A DNA stretch of 57,044 nt from an uncultured Blautia sp. (GCF_934424005.1 NZ_CAKRXI010000020.1:1-57044), one strand, 5' to 3'; shown: positions 1-7,246, counted from the first letter of the stretch. Notes: a model not told the origin generated them from the sequence alone. Translations and numbers: made by a program.

Positions 1-1
1 T

Positions 2-139
2 TTCTTTTGCACAATGCCGTATTTATCGGCATATCTGTATGAAAGTTTGGATTTCTTTAAAGTTGGGATTTTTAGATTGATGAATAATGTCAAAGCCAGC
101 GCGGAAGAAATTGTGATGAGAGAAATAATTTATGTGTAA
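2..139 (+). CDS. 3' end of an unidentified gene (partial)
   Basis: An open frame enters from the left edge and runs 45 codons to a TAA at 137-139. The product ends in acidic and hydrophobic residues and has no motif that I recognise. It could be the C-terminus of a real upstream gene or a chance open frame. The following 130 bases are AT-rich and lead into the XRE promoter. Confidence 0.3.
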   Translation, partial: FFCTMPYLSAYLYESLDFFKVGIFRLMNNVKASAEEIVMREIIYV

Positions 140-215
140 GAATAGATGGTAGAGACATGAGATAAAAATTAATTAGAAGTTAAAAAAACAGAATGATAAT
201 TAAACAAAGGCTCAA

Positions 216-244
216 TTGTAAACATGAACTAGTAACGATATAAT
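216..244 (+). promoter_or_regulatory. sigma-A type promoter for the XRE regulator
   Basis: TTGTAA (216-221) and TATAAT (239-244) are separated by 17 bases, just upstream of an AGGAGGTG ribosome-binding site at 256-263. Confidence 0.55.
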
Positions 245-270
245 TATAGCGAGAACAGGAGGTGAGAACA

Positions 271-1326
271 ATGCGTATTGGTGAACAGATAAAAAACTAT
301 AGAAAAACTGTGGGATTAACACAAGAACAGGTGGCAAATTATTTGGGAGTGTCAACTCCTGCGGTAAATAAATGGGAAAAGGGAAATACATATCCGGATA
401 TCTCATTACTTCCAGCTTTGGCACGATTATTGAAAATTGATATGAATGAATTGTTTTCGTTTCGTGAAGAATTGACCGAAAAAGAGATTGGACAATTTGT
501 GAATGAACTTTCGGAAGTTTCATTGGACAGCTTTACAAAGGCTTTCGAGATGGCATCTCGTAAAATACAGGAGTATCCTCATTGCGACTTATTAATTTAT
601 ACGATTGCAACCGTTCTGAACGGATCTTTGACTTTGTCAGATCTTAATGACGAAGAACGAATGGAGTATAATACAGCTATTATTGAGTGGCTGGAACGAA
701 CAGCAGATAGTCAGGATGAAAGAGTGAGAAATTCAAGCGTTTTTATACTTGCAACAAAATATGTCCAAATGGAGAAATATGAAGAAGCAAATGTCCTTTT
801 GAAAAAAATTCCTGATACTGTAATTGATGCAACGATTATGAAAACAAGTGTATTAGCACATCAGGAAGGAACAGATACTGCTGCATTATTCTTAGAAGGA
901 AAATTGCTACAGGCAGTTATCAATATCCAAAGCTACTTGTATAAGTTAATAGAAATGGAAGAAGAGACAGGAAATCATGATAAAGCAGAGAAAATTGCTG
1001 AGATTACAGAACAAATGATATCACTGTTTGGACTATGGAATTACGGCAACACAGTGCCATATTTGCTGATTGCTGGATATCGAAAAGATGTAGAAAAATG
1101 TGTTCAGTTAATTAAGCAATTATTAAGTGAATCACAGAAGCCTTGGAATATGACACAATCCCCTTTGTATTACAGGTATGAAGATACTGCACAGGGAAAA
1201 GCCTTTTCGGGACTTGGAAAAAATTTCGTTCGTGAGTTGTATTCGGAAATTGAAAATAAGAAAGAGTATGAATTCTTGAGAGGGAATAAGGAACTCGAAT
1301 CAATTTTTGAGGAACATTTAAAATAG
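271..1326 (+). CDS. XRE-family helix-turn-helix transcriptional regulator
   Basis: A DNA-binding regulator of 351 residues. Residues 1-60 are a classic Cro/CI-type HTH, with the family-typical stretches GLTQEQVANYLGVS and AVNKWEKG. The remaining ~290 residues are helical, without a recognisable catalytic domain, and may be a TPR-like sensor region. A GTG at 262 opens the frame, but ATG 271 is preferred because AGGAGGTG at 256-263 lies at ideal distance from it. It has its own promoter and a terminator right after the stop, so it is monocistronic. Fifty-three bases near its 3' end (1228-1280) recur almost unchanged at 5332-5384. The regulated target is unknown. Confidence 0.85.
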   Translation: MRIGEQIKNYRKTVGLTQEQVANYLGVSTPAVNKWEKGNTYPDISLLPALARLLKIDMNELFSFREELTEKEIGQFVNELSEVSLDSFTKAFEMASRKIQEYPHCDLLIYTIATVLNGSLTLSDLNDEERMEYNTAIIEWLERTADSQDERVRNSSVFILATKYVQMEKYEEANVLLKKIPDTVIDATIMKTSVLAHQEGTDTAALFLEGKLLQAVINIQSYLYKLIEMEEETGNHDKAEKIAEITEQMISLFGLWNYGNTVPYLLIAGYRKDVEKCVQLIKQLLSESQKPWNMTQSPLYYRYEDTAQGKAFSGLGKNFVRELYSEIENKKEYEFLRGNKELESIFEEHLK

Positions 1327-1350
1327 GTTGTGAAAAATATATAGAGATAG

Positions 1351-1390
1351 AAAAGCTGTAAAAATCTACGTTGAATTTTACAGCTTTTTG
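1351..1390 (+). terminator. intrinsic terminator after the XRE gene
   Basis: The stem AAAAGCTGTAAAA / TTTTACAGCTTTT is followed by a short T-rich tail. The -35 of the following toxin-antitoxin promoter lies in its loop region. Confidence 0.7.
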
Positions 1391-1398
1391 TGTATAAT
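1371..1398 (+). promoter_or_regulatory. promoter for the toxin-antitoxin operon
   Basis: TTGAAT (1371-1376), 16 bases, TATAAT (1393-1398). It overlaps the preceding terminator hairpin. Operon autoregulation by the antitoxin is typical for the family, but no clear operator palindrome was identified. Confidence 0.45.
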
Positions 1399-1445
1399 AA
1401 AAGTATCAGAAACAATTTAAAATCAAAGGAAGGAGCTGAAAGAAT

Positions 1446-1694
1446 ATGGCTAATATTTTACCAGTATCTGATTTGAGAAATTATAATGAAGTTTTGAAAA
1501 ACTGTCATAAAGGAGAACCGGTATATCTGACCAAGAATGGCAGAGGACGTTTTGTTGTTATGGATATTGAAGACTATGAGCGTGATCGTGCAGAGAAAAA
1601 GCTTCTCCTGAAGCTGCAGGAAGCTGAAGAAGCAGTGAAAGATGGCGAAGGTTGGCTGGATCTGGACGAACTGAAAGCACTTGTGGGGGAATAA
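1446..1694 (+). CDS. type II antitoxin, Phd/YefM family
   Basis: An 82-residue protein with the Phd/YefM layout: an N-terminal DNA-binding half containing VSDLRNYNEVLKN, then a basic strand (YLTKNGRGRFVVMD) and an acidic C-terminal tail. Family members bind and neutralise a RelE/ParE-type toxin and repress their own operon. AAGGAAGGAGC upstream gives a strong ribosome-binding site. The stop codon is one base from the toxin start, which implies translational coupling and supports the pairing. Confidence 0.88.
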   Translation: MANILPVSDLRNYNEVLKNCHKGEPVYLTKNGRGRFVVMDIEDYERDRAEKKLLLKLQEAEEAVKDGEGWLDLDELKALVGE

Positions 1695-1695
1695 G

Positions 1696-1995
1696 ATGTT
1701 AAAACTGCGGATCAATCCGATTGTTGCAAAGGATTTGAAAAACATCCGAGATTATATTGCTGAAGATAACGAAGAATATGCAGCAAAGACCATAAAGGAA
1801 ATTTACGGTAAATTTGAGAACCTTCAGATGTTTCCAGGAATGGGTTCCGATCTTTTAAAACGAGTTAGTTTTCGGACAGACTATAAATATGCGATATGGG
1901 AAGATTATGTGATTATCTACAAAGTAGGAAACAAGTATGTAGAGATTTATCGTGTAATTAACCGGTATCAGGATATTACGAGAGTTTTTGATTGA
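1696..1995 (+). CDS. type II toxin, RelE/ParE superfamily
   Basis: A 99-residue protein with the RelE/ParE fold signature: an N-terminal strand-helix region (PIVAKDLKNIRDYI), a central helix and the C-terminal strands YAIWEDYVIIYKVG and VEIYRVINRYQD. Family toxins are ribosome-dependent mRNA interferases (RelE/YoeB) or gyrase poisons (ParE); the sequence alone does not settle which. ATG 1696 is chosen over an upstream in-frame TTG at 1681 because it follows the antitoxin stop directly. The stop codon is the first part of a TGATAACA triplet repeat. Confidence 0.87.
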   Translation: MLKLRINPIVAKDLKNIRDYIAEDNEEYAAKTIKEIYGKFENLQMFPGMGSDLLKRVSFRTDYKYAIWEDYVIIYKVGNKYVEIYRVINRYQDITRVFD

Positions 1996-2025
1996 TAACA
2001 CAATCATGATAACAAATTGATAACA
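1993..2025 (+). repeat. three direct copies of TGATAACA
   Basis: TGATAACA begins at 1993, 2007 and 2018, the first copy overlapping the toxin stop codon. The spacing (14 and 11 bases) is close to one DNA turn. It could be protein-binding iterons or a scar of an integrase attachment region; no integrase gene is present in the window. Confidence 0.4.
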
Positions 2026-2083
2026 CCGTTCAGTACAGTCCGTGGACTTACGACAGTGGAACACATATAAAACCACTAGAAAC

Positions 2084-2120
2084 CTTGTTTCAGGGTATTA
2101 TCCTGAAACAAGTTTTTTTT
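2084..2120 (+). terminator. intrinsic terminator after the toxin gene
   Basis: A perfect 11-bp stem CTTGTTTCAGG / CCTGAAACAAG with a short loop, followed by eight T residues. Confidence 0.85.
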
Positions 2121-2337
2121 ACTTTATATTATAGGGAATTTTTGCATTACAGATAAAAATTCGGCATATTGTATATATAAAGAAGAAAAAGAAACACAAA
2201 AAATGTATTCAAAAAAGTCCAGCTAATAAATGTCAATAGATAAACAAAAAATATTTTTTGCCTAAAAAAGGGCAGACTTTCCCCTTGGTGAAAATATCGT
2301 TTTTTGAAAGATATTGATTCTTTGGGTTTACAGTATT

Positions 2338-2502
2338 TTATGCAACCATGTCGCATTTGGCAGTATTGTATTGTTTGATATGCTCCTGAGGAGCAATGAT
2401 TTTAAATGGTTTGCTGTCTCTGAGTATCGCAAATATAATGTTACATACTTTATGTGAAACAGCACCCATTGTTACGAGCTTTGACTTTCTTGTAGGTATC
2501 AG
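2338..2502 (-). pseudogene. C-terminal remnant of an IS110-family transposase
   Basis: Read on the reverse strand, a stop-bounded frame of about 54 codons contains LVTMGAVSHKVCNIIFAILR and then SKPFKIIAPQEHIKQYN. I recognise this as the C-terminal end of IS110/IS116/IS902-type transposases, where a G-AVxHK-xxNIIFAxLRD pattern followed by an EEH-like segment is usual. The frame has a stop immediately upstream (TGA at 2503-2505, reverse) and no catalytic DEDD domain in the neighbourhood, so it is a dead fragment. The stretch 2127-2337 has no gene and is AT-rich. The stretch 2503-2679 has no supported gene and may hold further decayed transposon sequence. Confidence 0.6.
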
Positions 2503-2679
2503 TCACAGAAGTGACTTCCCAAGGAGGCGAACATTCTTTGTCCTATCCCAAGAGATAATACCTTATGTTTTATCTAGTGTCTATCAGGAACCGTCAGACA
2601 TGATAATTATTATGGATAACATCTGATGAAGGAAGAATCCCTTCTTCTGTTATCTGATTTATAGAAATTTATTAACCAA

Positions 2680-2697
2680 GTAGTCTTGATTGACTAC
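2680..2697. promoter_or_regulatory. perfect 6-bp inverted repeat upstream of the serpin gene
   Basis: GTAGTC-TTGATT-GACTAC lies about 15 bases before the ribosome-binding site of the serpin gene. It could be an operator or a small hairpin in the leader. No convincing -35/-10 pair was found between 2503 and 2725. Confidence 0.35.
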
Positions 2698-2724
2698 ACC
2701 ATTATTATACTAGGAGGCGAAAAA

Positions 2725-4008
2725 ATGAAAAAACAAAAATTAACAGCAATAACAATAGCAGCGGTGACAGCCCTGACACCGATTGCCGGCAGCAGTATCG
2801 TGCATGCAGAGCTTATCCCGTCTGATACGGATATCATCGTTTTAGACAAGGCTGGGAATACAGACATGGGAGAAGGTGTGGATGTTGACGAGATGATGAA
2901 AGAAAGTATTGACAAAACCACGGCAATCAATAACGCTGTCAGTATGACTGACAAGATTGCGGAAGTCAACAAAGGAAAGAACATAATGTTCAGCCCGGCA
3001 AGCCTTAATTTTGCCCTCGGTATGCTTGCAGAAGGAGCGGATGGTGAAACAAAGGAGGTGCTGCAGAAATATCTTGGGACAGAGAATTTTGCAGAATATG
3101 CCAAGTGGTATATGGACAAGATTAAATACTACAATTCAGAAGAAGAAAATTACGGCTACAAGTCCAAATTAAAAATCGCAGATGCCGTATGGGCTGACAA
3201 TAACCTGACACTGCAGGACAAATTCAAGCAGAGCATTCAGGATAATTTCAGCGGTGAGGTTCAGAACCTTGACTTTTCTGATAAAGAAGACACCTGCAAA
3301 ACAATCAATGCCTGGTGCGACAAGAACACCGAAGGTCTGATTCCGGAAATCATAACACCTGATGCAATCAGTGAGAATACCGGACTCTGTCTGACAAATT
3401 CACTCTATTTTGAATCTGGATGGAGCGGAGACCCGTGGGAGGTTTCAAAGAAAAAAGAAAAATTCGGCGAAAAAGAAGAAACAAAATATATGACCAGCGA
3501 AGGCGACAGATATTACGAGAATGATAAAGCGACAGCCTTTGCTAGATACTACGTGAATGGATTAAGCTTTATTGGAATCCTGCCAAAAGATGAAGGTGAC
3601 TTTGCACTGAAAAATCTGGATATTGAAGGACTGCTGAAATCCGAACCGGAATATGATGAAGTACAGTGCAAGATGCCAAAGCTTAATTTTGAGACGTCTG
3701 CAACATTGAACGATATGCTCTCAGACCTTGGTCTTGAAAATATCTTCTCAGATAAGGCTGATTTTTCTGGTGTTTCTGAACAGAACACTAAGGTAGACAC
3801 AATCCTTCAGAAGACAAAGCTGGAACTTGACCAGAACGGAACAAAAGCAGCAGCGGTGACTGCGGCAATCATGGAATGCATGTCGGCACTGGCACCTGAC
3901 CCAGTTGTGAAAGAAGTTGATTTGGATCGCCCGTTTGCGTTTCTGATTTATGATGACATTAATGGTGAGATGCTGTTTGCAGGGAAGGTTGTGACAGTGG
4001 AGAAATAA
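2725..4008 (+). CDS. secreted serpin (serine protease inhibitor)
   Basis: A 427-residue serpin with an N-terminal Sec signal peptide ending near Ala-28 (SSIVHA). The serpin core is clear: NIMFSPASLNFALGMLAEGA near residues 90-110, TNSLYFESGW, and the C-terminal block RPFAFLIYDDINGEMLFAGK. The reactive-centre-loop hinge is GTKAAAVTAA, starting at Gly-372 (P15). Fourteen residues on, this places P1-P1' at Met-386/Ser-387. The small hinge residues indicate an inhibitory serpin that traps its protease by loop insertion. Met-Ser is also the scissile pair of human alpha-1-antitrypsin, so an elastase- or chymotrypsin-like target is inferred. There is no lipobox, so the protein is predicted to be released or loosely wall-associated. 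ATG 2725 is preferred to an upstream frame because AGGAGGCG lies just before it. Confidence 0.92.
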   Translation: MKKQKLTAITIAAVTALTPIAGSSIVHAELIPSDTDIIVLDKAGNTDMGEGVDVDEMMKESIDKTTAINNAVSMTDKIAEVNKGKNIMFSPASLNFALGMLAEGADGETKEVLQKYLGTENFAEYAKWYMDKIKYYNSEEENYGYKSKLKIADAVWADNNLTLQDKFKQSIQDNFSGEVQNLDFSDKEDTCKTINAWCDKNTEGLIPEIITPDAISENTGLCLTNSLYFESGWSGDPWEVSKKKEKFGEKEETKYMTSEGDRYYENDKATAFARYYVNGLSFIGILPKDEGDFALKNLDIEGLLKSEPEYDEVQCKMPKLNFETSATLNDMLSDLGLENIFSDKADFSGVSEQNTKVDTILQKTKLELDQNGTKAAAVTAAIMECMSALAPDPVVKEVDLDRPFAFLIYDDINGEMLFAGKVVTVEK

Positions 4009-4010
4009 GG

Positions 4011-4106
4011 AATATAAACTTCTCTGGCGGATTCCGTTTCTATTATGCAGTTGTCAATGACCGTGCGCTGATCGAAAGATCATATGCATGTGGTATGGAT
4101 TATTAA
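4011..4106 (+). other. possible relict coding tail downstream of the serpin
   Basis: A stop-terminated frame contains FRFYYAVVNDRALIERSYA and ends at TAA 4104-4106. Its composition looks protein-like, but it lacks a start codon and a ribosome-binding site. It may be the end of a deleted gene or chance. The stretch 4282-4352 beyond the next remnant holds nothing recognisable. Confidence 0.15.
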
Positions 4107-4123
4107 GAATTACTGAATTATTT

Positions 4124-4281
4124 TTATGATTTTCCAAGTGTTTCCAGTCTTTTCGTATCAAGGATGGTGATTTTGCCGCGTGAGAGTTTGACGAGGCCCT
4201 TGCCTTGAAAGTATCGGAGCATTCGAGTGATAACTTCCCTGTGGGAACCAAGATGGTTGGCGATAGTTTCGTGAGTGATTT
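4124..4281 (-). pseudogene. C-terminal HTH remnant of a Crp/Fnr-family regulator
   Basis: On the reverse strand the frame encodes ITHETIANHLGSHREVITRM followed by LRYFQGKGLVKLSRGKITIL and a short tail to TAA. This is the winged-helix recognition region of Crp/Fnr regulators (T-xx-IA-xxLG-xxRExVTRxL...GLV). A stop codon directly upstream in the same frame, and no cyclic-nucleotide-binding domain, show that only the DNA-binding end survives. A ribosome-binding-like AAAGGAG and an ATG lie just upstream but in another frame. The remnant is divergent from the DUF134 gene. Confidence 0.6.
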
Positions 4282-4352
4282 TCAAAATCCATAATAGCTC
4301 TCTCCTTTATGAACATAGTATACTTATTTTTGTGAAAGGCGTCAATTAAATA

Positions 4353-4389
4353 ATTGACATATGCCAAAAACGTTATTGACATATGCCTT
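4353..4389. promoter_or_regulatory. tandem operator-like repeats ATTGACATATGCC
   Basis: ATTGACATATGCC occurs at 4353-4365 and 4375-4387, with a 22-bp period (two helical turns). Each copy is close to a palindrome centred on CATATG (TTGrCATATGyCAA). The second copy contains the -35 element of the downstream promoter, so a bound protein would block RNA polymerase. A further perfect inverted repeat, TCAATTA-AA-TAATTGA, overlaps the left side of the first copy. Confidence 0.55.
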
Positions 4390-4404
4390 TTATAGGACTA
4401 TTAT
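4376..4404 (+). promoter_or_regulatory. consensus promoter for the DUF134-NifX gene
   Basis: TTGACA (4376-4381), 17 bases, TATTAT (4399-4404), 28 bases upstream of the start codon. Confidence 0.7.
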
Positions 4405-4431
4405 ATAAGAAAAGCGAGAAAGGAGCAGTTT

Positions 4432-5205
4432 ATGCCGAGACCAGTAAAATGCAGAAAAGTCTGCCATTTTCCGAATGTTTTAGAATTTCTTCCGGCAGAT
4501 AATTCTGAGAAAAAAGCACCCATTGTTCTGACAGTAGATGAGTACGAGACAATCCGTCTTTTGGACAAGAAAGGCTATAGTCAGGAGCAGTGCGCAGCAT
4601 CTATGCAAGTCGCAAGAACAACGGTCCAGCGAATTTACGAGATCGCCCGGAAGAAGATAGCAGATGCACTTATTGACGGACATCCACTCAGAATTGAGGG
4701 CGGAGATTTCAGAATCTGTGATGGTCAGAGTAGTAACTGCAGTCTTGGAGGGTGTTACAAGCAGGAACTTTATCAAAAATATGCAGTGGAAAAAGGAGAG
4801 GGTATCATGAGAATAGCAGTAACATATGAAAATGGACAGATTTTCCAGCATTTCGGACACACAGAGACATTTAAGATTTACGATGTAGAGGAAGGAAAAG
4901 TAGTACATTCAGAAGTAGTAGATACGAATGGAAGCGGACACGGTGCATTGGCGGGAGTTCTTAATGCATTAAATGCAGATGTTCTGATCTGTGGCGGAAT
5001 CGGAGGCGGCGCACAGTCAGCGTTAGCGGCAGCTGGCATTAAGCTTTTTGGAGGAGTTTCCGGAGATGCGGATGAAGCAGTAGAAGCTTTTATCGATGAA
5101 ACACTTGATTATAATCCAGATGTTAAGTGTTCTCACCATGAGCACAACCACGGGGAAGGACATACATGTGGCGAGCATGGATGCGGAAGCCACAGCTGTC
5201 ATTAA
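4432..5205 (+). CDS. DUF134 HTH - NifX/NifB-type cofactor-binding domain fusion
   Basis: A 257-residue two-domain protein. Residues 1-~105 match the DUF134 family, which has a sigma-70 region-4-like HTH (MPRPVKCRKV start, then LTVDEYETIRLLDKKGYSQE). Residues ~126-230 match the dinitrogenase iron-molybdenum cofactor-binding (NifX/NifB-C) fold: MRIAVTYENGQIFQHFGHTE, then CGGIGGGAQSALAAAGIKLF. The C-terminal tail is rich in His and Cys (SHHEHNHGEGHTCGEHGCGS), suggesting metal binding. In many genomes these are separate proteins; here they are fused. An internal ATG at 4807, preceded by GGAGAGGG, could also yield the second domain alone. No nitrogenase genes are in the window, so a role in metal or Fe-S sensing is inferred, perhaps with autoregulation through the tandem sites upstream. 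Confidence 0.85.
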   Translation: MPRPVKCRKVCHFPNVLEFLPADNSEKKAPIVLTVDEYETIRLLDKKGYSQEQCAASMQVARTTVQRIYEIARKKIADALIDGHPLRIEGGDFRICDGQSSNCSLGGCYKQELYQKYAVEKGEGIMRIAVTYENGQIFQHFGHTETFKIYDVEEGKVVHSEVVDTNGSGHGALAGVLNALNADVLICGGIGGGAQSALAAAGIKLFGGVSGDADEAVEAFIDETLDYNPDVKCSHHEHNHGEGHTCGEHGCGSHSCH

Positions 5206-5235
5206 GAAGAATAACAAAAAATAATAAATAATACG

Positions 5236-5284
5236 AAAGGATGTGCCAAGGTAATGGAAAAGTTACCGTAGCGCATCCTTTTTG
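5236..5284 (+). terminator. intrinsic terminator after the DUF134 gene
   Basis: An AAAGGATGTGC / GCGCATCCTTT stem (one G-U pair) with an inner GGTAA/TTACC helix, followed by T residues. Confidence 0.8.
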
Positions 5285-5331
5285 TGTTATTTTCCAGAAA
5301 GATAGATTATACTTTAAGGACAAGAGTCAAA

Positions 5332-5384
5332 GTTCGTGAATTGTATTCGGAAATTGAAAATAAGAAAGATTATGAATTCTTGAG
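5332..5384 (+). repeat. 53-bp duplicate of the XRE gene's 3' region (gene relic)
   Basis: The 53 bases match 1228-1280 with two differences and keep the same reading frame: VRELYSEIENKKDYEFL here, against VRELYSEIENKKEYEFL in the XRE protein. One difference is synonymous and one changes Glu to Asp. The flanks do not match, so this is a fragment of a paralogue or a local duplication scar. The rest of 5285-5570 holds only this relic, a possible hairpin and AT-rich sequence. Confidence 0.7.
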
Positions 5385-5408
5385 TTTGAATAGAATATTT
5401 GTAAATAC

Positions 5409-5444
5409 AAAGGCGTTTTGTGATTTTTATTGCAAAGCGTCTTT
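5409..5444 (+). terminator. possible terminator hairpin after the XRE relic
   Basis: AAAGGCGTTTTG pairs with CAAAGCGTCTTT (two G-U pairs), followed by TTTT. It probably belonged to the lost paralogue. Confidence 0.4.
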
Positions 5445-5570
5445 TGCTAGGGAATTATTTTTACTATTTGCTGATTTTTACACATTTTTTACAGTATCAC
5501 GATTAAGGATTTTATATACTTTTGTTATCGTTTTTTTGTTTAAAACGATGAAAGAAAAGGATGCCTGGAG

Positions 5571-6440
5571 ATGAATGCTGTAACAGCAGCCGGGCAAAAG
5601 GTGAAGAATGTGATTGATTTTAATTCCAAAAAGGGATTTATCTGCGATATGGATGGAGTTATCTATCATGGAAACAAATTACTGCCGGGTGTGAAAGAGT
5701 TTGTGGCCTGGCTTCAGGAAGAAAATAAACAATATTTATTTCTGACAAATAACAGTGGAATGACACAAAAAGAGCTGCGACAGAAGCTGCTGCGTATGGG
5801 ACTTGATGTTCCGGAAGAACATTTTTACACAAGTGCATTAGCTACGGCAGAGTTCCTGAAACAGCAGGCTCCGGGCTGCTCGGTGTTTGCAGTTGGAGAG
5901 GCAGGACTGACCAACGCATTATATGATGCAGGAATCGTAATGAATGATATGAATCCGGACTATGTTGTAATTGGTGAAGGAAGAAATTATTCTTTGGAAA
6001 CTCTTACCAAAGCAGTTAATCTTGTACTTGATGGTGCAAAACTTATCGGCTCAAATTCAGATGTATCAGGGCCAATTGAAAATGGAATTGCACCTGCCTG
6101 CGGAGCCTTGGTTGCCCCAATCGAAATAGCAACAGGAAAACAGGCATATTTCTGTGGAAAACCAAATCCTCTCATGATGCGGACTGGTCTTAGATTGCTG
6201 GGATGTCATTCCGAAGAAGCAGTGATCATAGGAGATCGTATGGACACAGATATTATTGCAGGAACCGAAAGTGGAGTAGCAACAGTACTGGTTTTATCAG
6301 GAATTTCAGATGAGAATACACCGTCAAAATACGCATATCAGCCGACTGTTATTTTATCCGGAGTAGGCGATATTGTAAAAGAAGCCCAGACGCTTGTGGC
6401 AACAGGTGAAGTGGCCTTGCAGCGTGGGCACGCTGGATGA
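5571..6440 (+). CDS. HAD-IIA sugar-phosphatase (NagD/4-nitrophenylphosphatase-like)
   Basis: A 289-residue cytoplasmic phosphatase of the HAD-IIA subfamily. Motif I is CDMDGVIYHG near residue 25 (nucleophile Asp plus general-acid Asp), motif II is FLTNNSG, and motif IV is IIGDRMDTDIIAG near residue 220. The cap lies between motifs II and III, as in NagD. Family members dephosphorylate sugar phosphates such as UMP/GlcNAc-P or broad metabolites; the substrate is not predictable here. The start follows AAAAGGATGCCTGGAG, a weak to moderate ribosome-binding site. The stop overlaps the ATG of a 21-codon frame at 6437. Confidence 0.9.
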   Translation: MNAVTAAGQKVKNVIDFNSKKGFICDMDGVIYHGNKLLPGVKEFVAWLQEENKQYLFLTNNSGMTQKELRQKLLRMGLDVPEEHFYTSALATAEFLKQQAPGCSVFAVGEAGLTNALYDAGIVMNDMNPDYVVIGEGRNYSLETLTKAVNLVLDGAKLIGSNSDVSGPIENGIAPACGALVAPIEIATGKQAYFCGKPNPLMMRTGLRLLGCHSEEAVIIGDRMDTDIIAGTESGVATVLVLSGISDENTPSKYAYQPTVILSGVGDIVKEAQTLVATGEVALQRGHAG

Positions 6441-6502
6441 GCAGAGAAGATGGAAGAGCAATTTACCAGCTGCTAAAAGATAAGGTGAACAATTATGCAT
6501 GA
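6437..6502 (+). CDS. 21-codon frame coupled to the HAD gene (probable truncated gene)
   Basis: ATGA overlap with the HAD stop, then a 21-residue product ending IYQLLKDKVNNYA before TGA. It runs 10 bases into the end of the convergent YczE-like gene. The overlap suggests translational coupling, but the length suggests it is what is left of a longer gene. The product is not recognised. Confidence 0.2.
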   Translation: MSREDGRAIYQLLKDKVNNYA

Positions 6503-7185
6503 CGTAGCTTACTTCTTCTGACTGCCATGGTTTTCCTTTCTGTTGCACGATAAAACTCAACATGTTTACCGATGAATTTCTGAATGACGGAAACTGTCCT
6601 TCCTGTCAGAAATGCACAGAAGACAGTGCCTATTCCGATTCCATAAAATCCGTGAAGGATTGTAAAGGACAGAATGACTGTTGTTGTCAAACAGCTGAGG
6701 TCAAAAGTGGTTTTGATCACTTTATAATGTTTCCTTAAGATTTCGGCCAGATCACGTGGGAAAATATCTGTAGGAATGATTGGAAGCATGCAGTTGTTGG
6801 CGAGGCAGATGCCAAAACACATCAGAAGAAAACCTGTGAAAAAATACAGGGCATTCAGAGACGCGGTGTCTGGCAGAAGCTGAATCCAGAGGTTGTGTAT
6901 ATCAATCATTTTACCGAACCCGATGCCAACTACAAAGGAAAACAAGTAGCCCGGACAAAAGGAACGTTTCAGAATCATCAGAGTGATCACAAGCAGTGTC
7001 TGGAAAATATAATTCCATGTACCGAAACTAAGTATTGGAAAGGCAATATTAAAAACAAGTGGTACAGAGGAAATGGTTGAAATTCCGAAGCCGCTTTTGG
7101 ACATCAGATCAACACCAAGGGAGTTGATCAGCAGAACGATGATAAGTGCTGCTTCTCCGGCAAGATGAATTTTTTTTGTATTCAT
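6493..7185 (-). CDS. YczE/YitT-like integral membrane protein
   Basis: A 230-residue protein with about five to six membrane segments (for example ALIIVLLINSLGVDLM, YLFSFVVGIGFGKMID and ALYFFTGFLLMCFGICLANN). The GVDLMSKSGFGISTISSVP and PTDIFPRDLAE segments resemble the YczE/YyaS group of conserved membrane proteins. The function of that group is not established; transport of a small solute is only a guess. The C-terminus is basic and cytoplasmic. It is divergent from the LysR gene, so it is a candidate target of that regulator. The start is preceded by AGGAAAGAAGGAA. Confidence 0.75.
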   Translation of the reverse strand: MNTKKIHLAGEAALIIVLLINSLGVDLMSKSGFGISTISSVPLVFNIAFPILSFGTWNYIFQTLLVITLMILKRSFCPGYLFSFVVGIGFGKMIDIHNLWIQLLPDTASLNALYFFTGFLLMCFGICLANNCMLPIIPTDIFPRDLAEILRKHYKVIKTTFDLSCLTTTVILSFTILHGFYGIGIGTVFCAFLTGRTVSVIQKFIGKHVEFYRATERKTMAVRRSKLRHA

Positions 7186-7246
7186 ACGCTAGTTTTCCTT
7201 CTTTCCTGAAATAAAAGTATTGTTATATCTCTTTTTTGCTGTGCTT

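Noticed and set aside
2396..2626. A 76-codon plus-strand frame in the spacer before the serpin
   Set aside because: It overlaps the reverse-strand transposase remnant, lacks a ribosome-binding site and has no recognisable features.
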